A DNA stretch of 64,000 nt, taken from positions 744,001 to 808,000 of the forward strand of contig NZ_JAKMCP010000001.1 in assembly GCF_022662105.1 (NCBI RefSeq), in the 5' to 3' direction. This document shows, in pieces, positions 33,193 through 42,056 of the stretch; position 1 is the first letter of the stretch; the number at the start of each line of letters is the position of its first letter. The position numbers were made by a program, and so were the translations under genes. The notes beneath the pieces were generated by a model. It did not search any database. It saw nothing but the letters and a program-made list of their open reading frames with translations, and was not told the origin of the DNA. Source of the DNA: Aestuariivivens sediminis. Lineage in GTDB: Bacteria; Bacteroidota; Bacteroidia; Flavobacteriales; Flavobacteriaceae.

Positions 33193-34509
33193 ATGAGTAC
33201 TAAAACTGTAGCATACATGCCCAACAAAGTAAAGGATATATCGCTTGCAGCATGGGGAAGAAAGGAAATAGAACTCGCCGAAGCCGAAATGCCGGGATTA
33301 ATGAGTTTACGTGAAGAATATGGCGCAATAAAACCATTAAAAGGCGCAAGGATTGCAGGGTGTTTACATATGACCATTCAAACAGCGGTTTTAATTGAAA
33401 CCTTGCAGGCATTAGGTGCTGAAGTGACTTGGAGTTCTTGTAACATTTTCTCTACTCAAGACCACGCCGCTGCTGCCATAGCCGCCTCAGGAACAGCTGT
33501 TTATGCCTGGAAAGACATGACCGAAGCTGAATTCGATTGGTGTATCGAACAGACTTTATTTTTTGGAGAAGACAGAAAACCTCTTAACATGATTTTGGAT
33601 GATGGCGGTGACTTAACCAATATGGTGTTGGATAAATACCCAGAACTTGCATTGGGAATTAAAGGCTTGAGTGAAGAAACCACAACAGGGGTACACAGAC
33701 TCTATGAGCGTGTTAAAAATGGAACTTTACCAATGCCCGCCATAAATGTCAACGACAGTGTAACTAAAAGCAAATTTGATAATAAATATGGATGTCGCGA
33801 AAGTGCTGTAGATGCCATTCGTAGAGCGACCGATATCATGCTTGCAGGAAAACGTGTTGTAGTTTGTGGTTATGGTGATGTGGGTAAGGGGACAGCGGCT
33901 TCATTTAAGGGAGCTGGAAGTATAGTTACCGTTACTGAAATCGATCCTATTTGTGCTCTGCAAGCAGCCATGGATGGCTTTGAGGTTAAAAAACTTGAAA
34001 CCGTTGCGCCACATGCCGATATTGTGATTACTACAACAGGAAATAAGGATATTGTTACAAGCGAACATTTTAAAGCTTTAAAAGACAAGGCTATTGTATG
34101 TAATATTGGGCATTTCGATAATGAAATTGATATGGCATGGTTAAACAAAAATTATGGACATACCAAAAACACCATTAAGCCACAAGTCGATAAATACACT
34201 TTGAATGGTAAAGATATTATTGTTCTGGCAGAAGGCAGGTTAGTAAACCTGGGGTGCGCTACTGGTCATCCAAGTTTTGTTATGAGCAACTCATTTACCA
34301 ATCAAACCCTGGCTCAAATTGAACTTTGGAAACATAATGACAAATATGACAATCAAGTGTATATGCTCCCCAAGCATTTGGATGAAAAAGTAGCCAAATT
34401 ACACTTGGCTAAAATTGGCGTAGAATTGACCGAGCTTCGCGATGATCAGGCGGAATATATTGGCGTTAAAGTTGAAGGCCCATTTAAACCAGAATATTAC
34501 AGATACTAA
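33193..34509 (+). CDS. ahcY: adenosylhomocysteinase
   Basis: A 438-residue enzyme that hydrolyses S-adenosylhomocysteine to adenosine and homocysteine, closing the methylation cycle. The catalytic region [15 protein letters not shown], the GDLT segment, and the NAD loop [16 protein letters not shown] (about 215-230) are intact. GHFDNEID and the C-terminal ITEYIG-like tail ending KPEYYRY are typical. It has its own promoter, a 95-base leader with a mini-ORF, and a terminator behind it. Confidence 0.97.
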   Translation: MSTKTVAYMPNKVKDISLAAWGRKEIELAEAEMPGLMSLREEYGAIKPLKGARIAGCLHMTIQTAVLIETLQALGAEVTWSSCNIFSTQDHAAAAIAASGTAVYAWKDMTEAEFDWCIEQTLFFGEDRKPLNMILDDGGDLTNMVLDKYPELALGIKGLSEETTTGVHRLYERVKNGTLPMPAINVNDSVTKSKFDNKYGCRESAVDAIRRATDIMLAGKRVVVCGYGDVGKGTAASFKGAGSIVTVTEIDPICALQAAMDGFEVKKLETVAPHADIVITTTGNKDIVTSEHFKALKDKAIVCNIGHFDNEIDMAWLNKNYGHTKNTIKPQVDKYTLNGKDIIVLAEGRLVNLGCATGHPSFVMSNSFTNQTLAQIELWKHNDKYDNQVYMLPKHLDEKVAKLHLAKIGVELTELRDDQAEYIGVKVEGPFKPEYYRY

Positions 34510-34564
34510 AATGTTGTACTACTCAGAGGCTCTATAAGTGAAATTCAACATGTATGCATAATTA

Positions 34565-34597
34565 AAATCCCACACAGGAATGTTTGGGTTTTTTTGT
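34565..34597 (+). terminator. intrinsic terminator after ahcY
   Basis: An imperfect stem (AATCCCACAC with GTTTGGGTT) around a six-base loop is followed by a run of T. It lies 55 bases past the ahcY stop and before the DUF1569 gene. Confidence 0.65.
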
Positions 34598-34636
34598 AAA
34601 TTTAATTTTCTAAAATAGACTACAATCCCCCTTAAA

Positions 34637-35122
34637 ATGTCAAACTCCATTAAACGGATGAATACCTTAAATCTGCTTTTAGATCAACTGGAGGCCTACA
34701 TTTCACTTAAGGACAAAAGAAATGAAATGGTTTCAAAGGCCTCTGTAGGTTGGCAGATAGATCACTCATTAAAAGTTTTTATTGCCGTTTGCAATTGGAT
34801 TGAAAATTCTAATCCTGCCGATTACAAAAAACAGTTTAATTTTTGGCGACTTATATTATTCCCGTTAGGGTATATTCCAAGAGGTAAAGCCAGATCGCCC
34901 AAATCGGTATTGCCTCCTGAGGTTATTACAACAGAGGACTTAATTAATCAATTAAAAATTGCAAGACACCATGCTAAACGATTAAAATCTCTTCCGCAAA
35001 ACGCTTATTTTAAACACTTTATTTTTGGCATGTTAACCTCAAAACAAACTCTTCGATTTTTAGAAATGCATACTAATCATCATTTAAAAATTATAAAGGA
35101 TATTTTAAAGCCTGAAAGGTGA
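34637..35122 (+). CDS. DUF1569 / DinB-like protein
   Basis: 161 residues, mostly helical. It resembles DUF1569, a branch of the DinB/YfiT four-helix-bundle superfamily. Possible metal-ligand histidines are in GWQIDHSLKVF (about residue 40) and in EMHTNHHLKII (near residue 150). DinB-type proteins bind a divalent metal through three histidines, and many are thiol transferases. It is monocistronic behind the ahcY terminator. The function is not assigned. Confidence 0.8.
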   Translation: MSNSIKRMNTLNLLLDQLEAYISLKDKRNEMVSKASVGWQIDHSLKVFIAVCNWIENSNPADYKKQFNFWRLILFPLGYIPRGKARSPKSVLPPEVITTEDLINQLKIARHHAKRLKSLPQNAYFKHFIFGMLTSKQTLRFLEMHTNHHLKIIKDILKPER

Positions 35123-35357
35123 TTCATATTTTTCTAAGCTAAAACTTATAATTACTCTACAATCCGCATCAAGATAGATAACTTAGGCACTCATCCCATG
35201 ACCAATAACATGTCGACTTGAATGATATCTTTACTTAAAGCAGTTGTGACTTTTGAAGTCCCCTGTGACCAACTCCTGGGGATAAAATCCTCTTTTTAAA
35301 CAAGTGGTGTTTCTGAATATCATTGGATATATCCTGATTGCAGTTAAAGGGGGTGAA
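35123..35357. other. intergenic region between convergent DUF1569 and rpmA genes, nothing recognised
   Basis: About 235 bases without a credible frame or RNA motif on either strand, closed on the right by the rpmA terminator. The region lies downstream of both flanking genes, so no promoter is needed here. Confidence 0.5.
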
Positions 35358-35397
35358 AACAAAAAACCCTTACTGAAACAGTAAGGGTTTTTTGTTA
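35358..35397 (-). terminator. intrinsic terminator after rpmA (symmetrical)
   Basis: A long stem AAAAAACCCTTACTG / CAGTAAGGGTTTTTT with a four-base loop. It is T-rich on both strands and can stop transcription from either side. Confidence 0.85.
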
Positions 35398-35413
35398 AGA
35401 GAAGAATCGTTTC

Positions 35414-35674
35414 TTAAGCCTCAAAAGGCTCAATTGAAACATATGATTTATTGTCTTTTTTCTTAGTAAATTTTACGATGCCATCTATTTTAGCATGTAA
35501 TGTATGGTCTTTACCAGCGTATACGTTTTCTCCTGGATGATGCGTATTGCCTCTTTGTCTCACGATAATGTTTCCTGCTATAGCAGCTTGACCACCAAAA
35601 ATCTTAACCCCTAAGCGTTTCGATTCTGATTCTCTACCGTTTTTCGAACTTCCAACTCCTTTTTTATGTGCCAT
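35414..35674 (-). CDS. rpmA: 50S ribosomal protein L27
   Basis: 86 residues. The opening is [18 protein letters not shown], then [23 protein letters not shown], a complete bL27. There is no N-terminal extension needing cleavage as found in some Firmicutes. It follows rplU by 25 bases in the usual rplU-rpmA operon. The protein reaches the peptidyl-transferase centre of the large subunit. Confidence 0.98.
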   Translation of the reverse strand: MAHKKGVGSSKNGRESESKRLGVKIFGGQAAIAGNIIVRQRGNTHHPGENVYAGKDHTLHAKIDGIVKFTKKKDNKSYVSIEPFEA

Positions 35675-35699
35675 TGTATTTCGATTTTATAATTTTATA

Positions 35700-36245
35700 T
35701 TAACTTAAAGCAGCTATTAATTCAGCTTTCTTCATGGAAGAATACCCTGATATTTCCTTTTCTTTTGCCAGTTCTCTCAATTTAGCAACAGTTAGTTGAC
35801 TCAAATCTTGATGCGTGTCTTCCTTTTTGGGCATCTCTGCTTTTGACTCTGATTTCACTGTAGCAGAGGTTGTTGAAACATCGGCTTTTGAAGCAGCCGC
35901 TTTGGTGTCTTTGCTTGAAGAAGGTTTAGCTCCGGAAGCAACAATACTTTCAATTACAATTTCAGTTAATGCTTGACGATGACCATTCTTAACACGGTAA
36001 CCTTTACGTCTTTTCTTTTTGAAAACAATAACCTTATCACCTCTAAGGTGCTTTAGGACTTTTGCACTAACTTGTGCTCCGTCTATAGCTGGGGCGCCTA
36101 CAGTTACCTTGTTATCATCACTAACCAAAAGAACATTATCGAAAGCTACTTTCTTACCTTCTTCTGAGTGTAAACGATTAACAAAAACTTTTTGGTCTTT
36201 TTTAACTTTAAATTGTTGCCCTGCTATCTCTACAATTGCGTACAT
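35700..36245 (-). CDS. rplU: 50S ribosomal protein L21 with C-terminal SAP/Rho_N-like extension
   Basis: 181 residues, nearly twice the usual length. The first 100 are normal bL21 (MYAIVEIAGQQFKVKK through KRRKGYRVKNGHRQALTEI). Then follow an Ala/Ser/Lys-rich linker (about 105-145) and a helical hairpin LTVAKLRELAKEKEISGYSS, ending KAELIAALS, which resembles Rho N-terminal or SAP domains that bind nucleic acid. Extensions of this kind occur in other Bacteroidota L21 proteins. Its role on the ribosome is unknown. The leader starts with a strong promoter and a hairpin. Confidence 0.96.
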   Translation of the reverse strand: MYAIVEIAGQQFKVKKDQKVFVNRLHSEEGKKVAFDNVLLVSDDNKVTVGAPAIDGAQVSAKVLKHLRGDKVIVFKKKRRKGYRVKNGHRQALTEIVIESIVASGAKPSSSKDTKAAASKADVSTTSATVKSESKAEMPKKEDTHQDLSQLTVAKLRELAKEKEISGYSSMKKAELIAALS

Positions 36246-36279
36246 AGCGTAACGTTTTTATTAATTAAGTATATTAAAA

Positions 36280-36300
36280 TTGAGCCTGCCTATCGGAAGG
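36280..36300 (-). promoter_or_regulatory. hairpin at the predicted 5' end of the rplU-rpmA mRNA
   Basis: CCCGCCT / AGGCAGG with a six-base loop starts within a few bases of the predicted transcription start, about 50 bases before the rplU ATG. It may be an L21 leader element. It could also be a copy of the GC-rich palindromic repeats scattered in flavobacterial genomes. Confidence 0.4.
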
Positions 36301-36306
36301 CGGGTG

Positions 36307-36314
36307 CAAATATA
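36307..36314 (-). promoter_or_regulatory. Bacteroidota -7 promoter box (TATATTTG) for rplU-rpmA
   Basis: A perfect TAnnTTTG core on the minus strand, giving a leader of about 55 bases. Confidence 0.6.
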
Positions 36315-36345
36315 CTGCTAATTAATTAATCTACAAACGTTTTCT

Positions 36346-36795
36346 TTATTTTGGAATGATGTTTTTACTTTTTTTGAAAAGTTGCATAATGGTAAGTGTA
36401 CAAATTACTGTTGTTGCAAAACCCATAATAGCAACAACAGCTGTGACCATGCCTACATTAGTATCAAACCCCCCCTTGATTGTTTTTAACAATTGAGGGA
36501 TAAAATCGGTATTTAATTCACTGGCATATAACAGGAAAAAAGCCGTGAATGACACTGTAGCTACGCCACCAGTTATTAGTCCTGTTTTAAACCCTTCGCC
36601 ATACGAAAATGCCTCTAAATATTGTAACTTATAAACCCTAATCGCCTCAAAAATACCAAACGCCGTAATAACCGCATTGAAAAAGCTAAAAACCGGATTG
36701 ACATGTTTATGCAATAAGGACAATAATAAAAAATAAGCAATTAAAACTGCACTTGTAACTAAGCCAAAACGAATAGGAAGGGTTAATTGTTTCAT
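36346..36795 (-). CDS. DUF4199 membrane protein
   Basis: 149 residues with four hydrophobic segments: about 8-28, 34-50, 70-92 and 112-138. A short charged stretch follows the second (RVYKLQYLEAFSYGEGFKTG), which is typical of DUF4199, a Bacteroidota-restricted family. The function is unknown. It is transcribed towards, but well separated from, rplU and is probably monocistronic. Confidence 0.85.
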   Translation of the reverse strand: MKQLTLPIRFGLVTSAVLIAYFLLLSLLHKHVNPVFSFFNAVITAFGIFEAIRVYKLQYLEAFSYGEGFKTGLITGGVATVSFTAFFLLYASELNTDFIPQLLKTIKGGFDTNVGMVTAVVAIMGFATTVICTLTIMQLFKKSKNIIPK

Positions 36796-37026
36796 CTTTT
36801 ATTTTTATTATTTAATAAGTCAAATTTAATTTTAAACGAATCCTTTCGATTGGTATGGAAATTTTGCAATCACAATCATTTCAAATTTAAATCGAATTAA
36901 TCCATTTAAATTTCGTGAAAAATCATGAATAAAACAATTTTTAAAATGGACATTGTATTTTCACTTAATTTTGAAATCCTAAAATTTAACTTAGAAAACA
37001 ACCTAATATCAATAGTATTTATTTAG

Positions 37027-37034
37027 TAACTTTG
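37027..37034 (+). promoter_or_regulatory. Bacteroidota -7 promoter box (TAACTTTG) for the HMA lipoprotein
   Basis: A perfect TAnnTTTG core, 25 bases before the ATG at 37059. Confidence 0.55.
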
Positions 37035-37058
37035 TTTAAAATTGAATCAAAATAGTCT

Positions 37059-37439
37059 ATGAAAACTTTTAAAAACATAATTATTTGTACTGTTTTAACC
37101 CTTTTATTCGCAAATTGTAAACATGAAGCTAAACCTGAAGTCAAAACTGTTACCACAGAAACTGTAAGTGCTTTGGACCAAAATATGAGATATGCTAAGG
37201 CTGAATTTACCGTCGAAGGTATGACCTGTGCTATAGGATGCGCTGCAACTATTGAAAAAAAAATAGCCAAAATGAATGGTGTTACTTATGCAAAGGTTGA
37301 TTTTGAAAAAAAATTAGCTATGGTAGAGTTTAACGAATCTCTCGTAAACCTAGATTTAATAGAAAAAACGGTAACCAGTGTTGCGGATGCCTATAAAGTC
37401 ACTGATATGAAAACTGTTGGTCATTTTTCAGTCAAATAA
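37059..37439 (+). CDS. heavy-metal-associated (HMA) domain lipoprotein
   Basis: 126 residues: a signal peptide with lipobox LFANC (Cys 20), a short linker, then one HMA domain (about 45-115). The metal site is MTCAIGC, a CxxxC spacing rather than the usual CxxC of copper chaperones. Anchoring outside the inner membrane suggests a periplasmic metal carrier or scavenger, probably for copper or zinc. No copper ATPase or efflux gene is adjacent. Monocistronic with its own promoter. Confidence 0.88.
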   Translation: MKTFKNIIICTVLTLLFANCKHEAKPEVKTVTTETVSALDQNMRYAKAEFTVEGMTCAIGCAATIEKKIAKMNGVTYAKVDFEKKLAMVEFNESLVNLDLIEKTVTSVADAYKVTDMKTVGHFSVK

Positions 37440-37542
37440 CCATGAAGTTTTTTTTTGATAAAGCTGAGGATGTCGAAGGGTTATAGGAAAAGCATAAATG
37501 CTTTATTCAGGAACCTGTCATATTTGAATTCTGATGGTGTTT

Positions 37543-38148
37543 TTATTTCCACCTCACTGTTTCCATAATGTGCTTAATATCTTGTTTCAAATAGTGCGCT
37601 GCTGGAAGAATGGAATCATAATTAGGTTTTGCATAAAAATAAAGGGAACCTGTTAAAAAATGATCGGTACTATCCGTCACGTAAAATTGGGACTGAGAGG
37701 CGGCATTCCCCCCAACTTCATATAGCGTACCATAGACTTTTCTCGAATTATCAACAAATGCCTGTTCTTTAATTTCATCTGCTTTTATGGTATGCTTTTG
37801 AGTAAAGTTTTGGGCATCTTTCAAAAAAGCAATCAAATTTTCCCTGCTGCCTTCAATCGCTTTATAGGTTAAATAAATCGTGCCTTTCATAGTCGGGTAG
37901 CCCAAATCAATACCATAACTTGGGGTGGTCCCTTCCACCTTTCTTACGTGTTGTTTTGTTGACAGATTATTTTTTTCAAATGTAAAAGGCAAATCAATCT
38001 CAGCTTTAATATATTTGGCTTCAGGATATTCTAAGCGCAAATAGGCTCTTGGTTTGGGAACAGCATTTTCTCCACAAGATATGAATACCAAGCTATTTAT
38101 GATTAACAGTCCTTTAGACAAATGGTGACACATTATTTTTATAAACAT
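37543..38148 (-). CDS. gldD: gliding motility lipoprotein GldD
   Basis: About 201 residues, an SPII lipoprotein with lipobox VFISC followed by the GldD pattern KPRAYLRLEYPEAKY. The C-terminal half contains YGIDLGYPTMKGTIYLTYK. GldD is required for gliding and for the type IX secretion machinery in Flavobacterium johnsoniae. It follows gldE on the same strand, as in that species. Two ATG codons (38148 and 38133) are possible starts, both giving a signal peptide. Presence of gldD and gldE suggests, but does not prove, gliding. Confidence 0.92.
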   Translation of the reverse strand: MFIKIMCHHLSKGLLIINSLVFISCGENAVPKPRAYLRLEYPEAKYIKAEIDLPFTFEKNNLSTKQHVRKVEGTTPSYGIDLGYPTMKGTIYLTYKAIEGSRENLIAFLKDAQNFTQKHTIKADEIKEQAFVDNSRKVYGTLYEVGGNAASQSQFYVTDSTDHFLTGSLYFYAKPNYDSILPAAHYLKQDIKHIMETVRWK

Positions 38149-38188
38149 AGAAATTAAATGTTCCTGTTTCAGTTGTACTATCTGTGCG

Positions 38189-39517
38189 CTAATTTATAGT
38201 GAATTTCAAAAGTTTAATACGCTTTTTATCTAAAGCCTCTATAGTAAAAACGTAATTTCCAAAATTTATTTTGCTATTCAGTTTTGGGAAACTCCCCGAA
38301 ATCTCCAGTACAAAACCGGCAATAGTCTCAGCCTCTCCTTTATGATTCTCAAAAATTGATTCATCCTCAATTTTTATAACCTTATAAAAATCTTTCAGAG
38401 CTGTTTTACCATCAAAAACAAAATTATGGTCATCAAGTTTAGAATAAGTCAGATCCTCATCATCAAACTCATCACTTATGTCTCCTACAATTTCTTCAAT
38501 AATGTCTTCCAATGAAATTAAACCGGAAGTGCCTCCATACTCATCAACAACAACTGCCAGATGCACTTTCTTCTCTTGAAATTCCGCCATAAGGTCATCG
38601 AGCTTTTTATTTTCCGGCACAAAAAAGGGTTCCCTAATTAACTTTGCCCAATCAAACTGCTTTCTATCAATATACGGAAGTAAGTCTTTAACATAGAGTA
38701 TCCCCTTAATGTTATCCATATTATCTTCAAATACTGGAATTCTGGAATATCCGTTTTCGATTATTTCAGGCATAATCTCGGTGTATTTTGACTCAATATT
38801 TAAGGCAAAAATATCTATACGAGGTCTCATGACCTGTTTCGTATCCGTATTACCAAACGACACGATCCCTTTTAAAATTTTTTGCTCCTCTTTAGTCGTA
38901 TCATCTTCACTAGTAAGCTCCAAGGCTTGCGACAACTGATCCACGCTCAAGTTGGACTTCTTTTTTCCAAACTTATTATGAATTGCCAGAGTTGTACTTC
39001 TCATGGGTAAACTAATTGGAGAAAAAAACACATCTAACACACGGAGTGGATAAGCCATAAAACAGGCAAATTTAAGCTTATTTCTACTGGCATAAATTTT
39101 AGGTAAAATCTCTCCGAATAAAAGGATTAAAAACGTTACTAGAAGGACTTCCAAAAGAAATTTTAAACTTATATTTACGAGAACCAAGTCAAAAATTAAA
39201 TCAACTTCACTAAAAATGGTCTCTCCTAAATAGGCAAATAATATAACAATGGCTATATTGATAAAATTGTTGGCCACTAAAACGGTAGCTAAAAGCTTTT
39301 TGGGACGTTCTAAAAGACCGGCAATTATTTGAATGCGTTTGGGGTTGTCTTCCATGCCTGCATCAAGGTCTGTTCGATTAAGAGAAAACAGAGCCACTTC
39401 GGCACCAGAAATCAAAGCAGAACAGATTAACAAGACAATTAACAATAGAAAACCAACTGCCATGGAAAAATCAATGGCTAAGAACAATGGCAAACAACTC
39501 GAAGGATCGGGATCCAA
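38189..39517 (-). CDS. gldE: gliding motility-associated protein GldE (CNNM/CorC-type, CBS domains)
   Basis: 442 residues. An N-terminal CNNM domain has about four membrane helices (about 17-170, including LICSALISGAEVALFSLNR). A CBS pair follows (about 205-335: GNTDTKQVMRPRIDIFAL and VPENKKLDDLMAEFQ, VVVDEYGGTSGLISLEDIIEEIVGDI). The CorC/HlyC C-terminal domain completes it. Homologues transport or sense magnesium and cobalt. GldE is linked genetically to GldD in gliding. It lies between ssb and gldD on one strand, with short gaps, the usual flavobacterial order. Confidence 0.92.
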   Translation of the reverse strand: MDPDPSSCLPLFLAIDFSMAVGFLLLIVLLICSALISGAEVALFSLNRTDLDAGMEDNPKRIQIIAGLLERPKKLLATVLVANNFINIAIVILFAYLGETIFSEVDLIFDLVLVNISLKFLLEVLLVTFLILLFGEILPKIYASRNKLKFACFMAYPLRVLDVFFSPISLPMRSTTLAIHNKFGKKKSNLSVDQLSQALELTSEDDTTKEEQKILKGIVSFGNTDTKQVMRPRIDIFALNIESKYTEIMPEIIENGYSRIPVFEDNMDNIKGILYVKDLLPYIDRKQFDWAKLIREPFFVPENKKLDDLMAEFQEKKVHLAVVVDEYGGTSGLISLEDIIEEIVGDISDEFDDEDLTYSKLDDHNFVFDGKTALKDFYKVIKIEDESIFENHKGEAETIAGFVLEISGSFPKLNSKINFGNYVFTIEALDKKRIKLLKFTIN

Positions 39518-39555
39518 ACAAACAAGATATTAGTTAAACAATAAATAACTTTCTT

Positions 39556-40002
39556 TTAAAAAGGAAGATCATCATCCTCATCACCTATGGGTTCTATGTT
39601 GGAATCCTGAACAGATTCCTGTAGTGGATGAGCCGTTTGAGTAGCTGCTTGGGCTTCACTCTCTGCTTTGGTTGTTAAAAACGTAAAATCGGTACATTGT
39701 ATTTCAGTTGAATACCTGTCGTTCCCTTTCTCATCTTGCCACTTTCTGGTTTTCAAACGCCCTTCAATATAAACTTTATCTCCTTTGCTCAAATATTTCT
39801 CACAAATCTCAGCTCCCTTGTTACGCACCACTATATTATGCCATTCCGTATTGGTAATACGCTCATTGGTTTGCCTATTGGTATAGGTTTCATTGGTCGC
39901 CAATGGAAAACGGCCCACACAACCACCTCCCTCAAAATAATGCATTTTTACTTCATCTCCCAAATGCCCAATTAGCATTACCTTATTCAGTGTTCCAGAC
40001 AT
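39556..40002 (-). CDS. ssb: single-stranded DNA-binding protein
   Basis: 148 residues. The OB-fold N-terminus runs from SGTLNKVMLIGHLGDEVKMHY to about residue 108 and includes YLSKGDKVYIEGRLKTRKW. A flexible linker ends in the acidic tip DEDDDLPF that docks repair and replication proteins. It lies 38 bases before gldE in the mutY-ssb-gldE-gldD group. Confidence 0.96.
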   Translation of the reverse strand: MSGTLNKVMLIGHLGDEVKMHYFEGGGCVGRFPLATNETYTNRQTNERITNTEWHNIVVRNKGAEICEKYLSKGDKVYIEGRLKTRKWQDEKGNDRYSTEIQCTDFTFLTTKAESEAQAATQTAHPLQESVQDSNIEPIGDEDDDLPF

Positions 40003-40198
40003 AAATTCGTTTCGTTTTAAAAAGCAAAATTAGGTATTTGCTTTTGTATTTTTTTAAAATTAATAAAAAAATATGATTGCCGGCCTATGTCTTTTGAAAA
40101 AGTAAAATTAATTAGCTGCACCTACCTTGGTTTTTCAGATTACCTAAGACTTGCGGCCGTCCTTTTTGAAATAAAACCCAAACTCATACATTTTATGA

Positions 40199-41239
40199 TT
40201 AAAATTTAAAATGGCCCATAAAATTTTCAATTAATACTGGAACGGCATATTTATGTATTTCCTTCGCTGTGATTCCTTCGACTCCTAACTCCAAAACATG
40301 AACAATCCAAAATTTGGTAAATAAATGTTGATGAGATAATTTATGAATGATCATCGCGTCATTGTACAAACTTAAATCAAAAGCATTGTCTTTTACTAGT
40401 TTATGCCCTTTAAGTATTTCCGTTAATTCATTAATGTTAATTTCTTTTTGGGTTTCAATTAAAGGGAATTGATATAGGTTTTGCCAAATGCCCCTACCCG
40501 TTCTTTTTTCCAAAATAGTTTTCCTGTCATTAGACAAAAACACCAAAAAATTAAAATACTTCTTTTTAACCTTTGGAGTTTTTATTTTAACAGGTAAGGT
40601 ATTAACCTTACCACTATTAAAGGCAATGCAGTTGTCCTGCAATGGACAACTCAAACAATCAGGGTTTTTAGGTCGACATTGTCTCGCCCCAAACTCCATA
40701 ATTGCCTGATTAAACAGGGCAGGATTATCCTTAATGATCAATTCCTGAGCTAATGCTTTAAACGCTTTATTACCTGAAGAGGTATTAACCGGGGTATCAA
40801 TACCGAAATATCTCGATAAGACCCTAAACACATTACCATCAACAACGGCTTCAACTTCATTAAAGCATATCGAGGCTATAGCACTTGCTGTATAATCACC
40901 AACGCCCTTTAATTTTAAAAGGTCTTTATAACTGTTTGGAAAAATACCGTTAAGTTCATTTGCGATATATTTAGCCGTAGCATGTAAATTTCTGGCTCTT
41001 GAATAATAGCCCAAACCCTGCCATAGTTTTAAGACTTCACTTTCTTCCGCCCCGGCCAAGTCAAAAATAGTGGGATAATGGGCAATGAAAGATTCATAAT
41101 AAGGCAACCCTTGGGCCACCTGGGTTTGTTGCAAAATAATTTCGGACAACCAGATATAATATGGATTAGTAGTTTCCCGCCATGGCAGGTCACGCTTATT
41201 AACTGAGTACCAATGTGTTAAAATAGAGGAAAATGGCAT
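40199..41239 (-). CDS. mutY: A/G-specific adenine glycosylase MutY
   Basis: About 346 residues from ATG 41239; the frame reaches TTG 41257, but MPFSSILTHWYSVNKRDLPW is the family start. The HhH motif LKGVGDYTASAIAS precedes the catalytic aspartate region. Cluster cysteines C-x6-C-x2-C-x5-C are in CRPKNPDCLSCPLQDNC. A C-terminal NUDIX-like 8-oxoG-recognition domain (about 230-345) is present. It removes adenine paired with 8-oxoguanine. Divergent from the HU gene. Confidence 0.95.
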   Translation of the reverse strand: MPFSSILTHWYSVNKRDLPWRETTNPYYIWLSEIILQQTQVAQGLPYYESFIAHYPTIFDLAGAEESEVLKLWQGLGYYSRARNLHATAKYIANELNGIFPNSYKDLLKLKGVGDYTASAIASICFNEVEAVVDGNVFRVLSRYFGIDTPVNTSSGNKAFKALAQELIIKDNPALFNQAIMEFGARQCRPKNPDCLSCPLQDNCIAFNSGKVNTLPVKIKTPKVKKKYFNFLVFLSNDRKTILEKRTGRGIWQNLYQFPLIETQKEININELTEILKGHKLVKDNAFDLSLYNDAMIIHKLSHQHLFTKFWIVHVLELGVEGITAKEIHKYAVPVLIENFMGHFKF

Positions 41240-41326
41240 GAACAAAAAATCTAACAATGGCTAAAATAAACCTTTATAATCTTAAATTTTAATGAATTAG
41301 GTTTGAAATATTGAATTTTAAATTCC

Positions 41327-41334
41327 TATATTTG
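41327..41334 (+). promoter_or_regulatory. Bacteroidota promoter (TTTG ... TATATTTG) for the HU gene
   Basis: A perfect TAnnTTTG core with a TTTG at 41302-41305, about 21 bases upstream, fits the -33/-7 pair known from Bacteroides and Flavobacterium. It gives a leader of about 40 bases. Confidence 0.65.
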
Positions 41335-41380
41335 CATCCCTTTAAAAACCATAATAATAACTATAAAACAAAATATTAAA

Positions 41381-41671
41381 ATGACTAAGGCTGATATAGT
41401 AGCAAAAATTTCTGAAAAATTAGGAATTGAAAAAGGTGATGTTCAAGCAACTGTTGAAACATTCATGGAAGAAGTTAAAACTTCTTTAGAAAGTGGTGAT
41501 AATGTTTACCTAAGAGGTTTTGGAAGCTTCATCATAAAGACTAGAGCTGAAAAAACAGGAAGAAACATTTCCAAAAATACAACTATTAAGATACCAGCTC
41601 ATAATATTCCTGCATTTAAACCCGCAAAAGTTTTTGTGGAAGGCGTTAAAACCAATGTGGAAGTTAAATAA
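41381..41671 (+). CDS. HU/IHF-family DNA-binding protein
   Basis: 96 residues: a helical body (about 1-38), the beta part with LRGFGSFIIKTRAEKTGRNI, and the DNA-binding arm ending in IPAHNIPAFKPAKVF. It bends DNA and compacts the nucleoid. It lies divergent from mutY and is followed by the tiny ribosomal-type protein and RNase E/G. The promoter is one of the strongest matches in the window, as expected for an abundant protein. Confidence 0.95.
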   Translation: MTKADIVAKISEKLGIEKGDVQATVETFMEEVKTSLESGDNVYLRGFGSFIIKTRAEKTGRNISKNTTIKIPAHNIPAFKPAKVFVEGVKTNVEVK

Positions 41672-41710
41672 ACGCATTAAAAGAATTATTAATTATTAAA
41701 GATACTATTT

Positions 41711-41803
41711 ATGCCAAGTGGTAAAAAGCGCAAAAGACACAAGGTAGCGACGCATAAACGTAAAAAACGTAGACGCGCTAACCGTCACAAAAAGAAAAAA
41801 TAA
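41711..41803 (+). CDS. 30-residue basic protein, AURKAIP1/COX24 (DUF1713, bS22/mS38-like) family
   Basis: ATG at 41711 to TAA at 41801-41803. The peptide starts MPSGKKRKRHKVATHKRKKR and ends in four lysines. About two thirds of the residues are Lys, Arg or His. This matches the tiny DUF1713 proteins that relate to mitochondrial mS38 and mycobacterial bS22 of the small ribosomal subunit. It is 39 bases behind the HU gene and ends at a perfect terminator, so it belongs to the HU transcript. It is easily missed because of its size. Confidence 0.85.
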   Translation: MPSGKKRKRHKVATHKRKKRRRANRHKKKK

Positions 41804-41841
41804 ATCGAAAAGTAGTTAGATTAACTACTTTTTTCGATTTT
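41804..41841 (+). terminator. intrinsic terminator after the HU/basic-protein unit
   Basis: The inverted repeat ATCGAAAAGTAGTTA / TAACTACTTTTTTCGAT begins directly at the stop of the 30-residue gene, with a three-base loop and T-rich 3' arm. Confidence 0.8.
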
Positions 41842-42056
41842 AAAGTACGCAAACGTTCTTTGAAATGAGCTTATCCATATAAATGAGCTCCATGGATTAA
41901 AAATCCTGTGAAAATAACACCTGAATGTATTTATGATTTTTTATTGTACTAATACCAAGGTGTTCATCTGAATGCTAAACTTTTCTAGCGTTTCAGATAC
42001 AAAATATTGTATAATCCATCTGTCACGAACAAACGTGGTGGATTAAAATTAACCAA

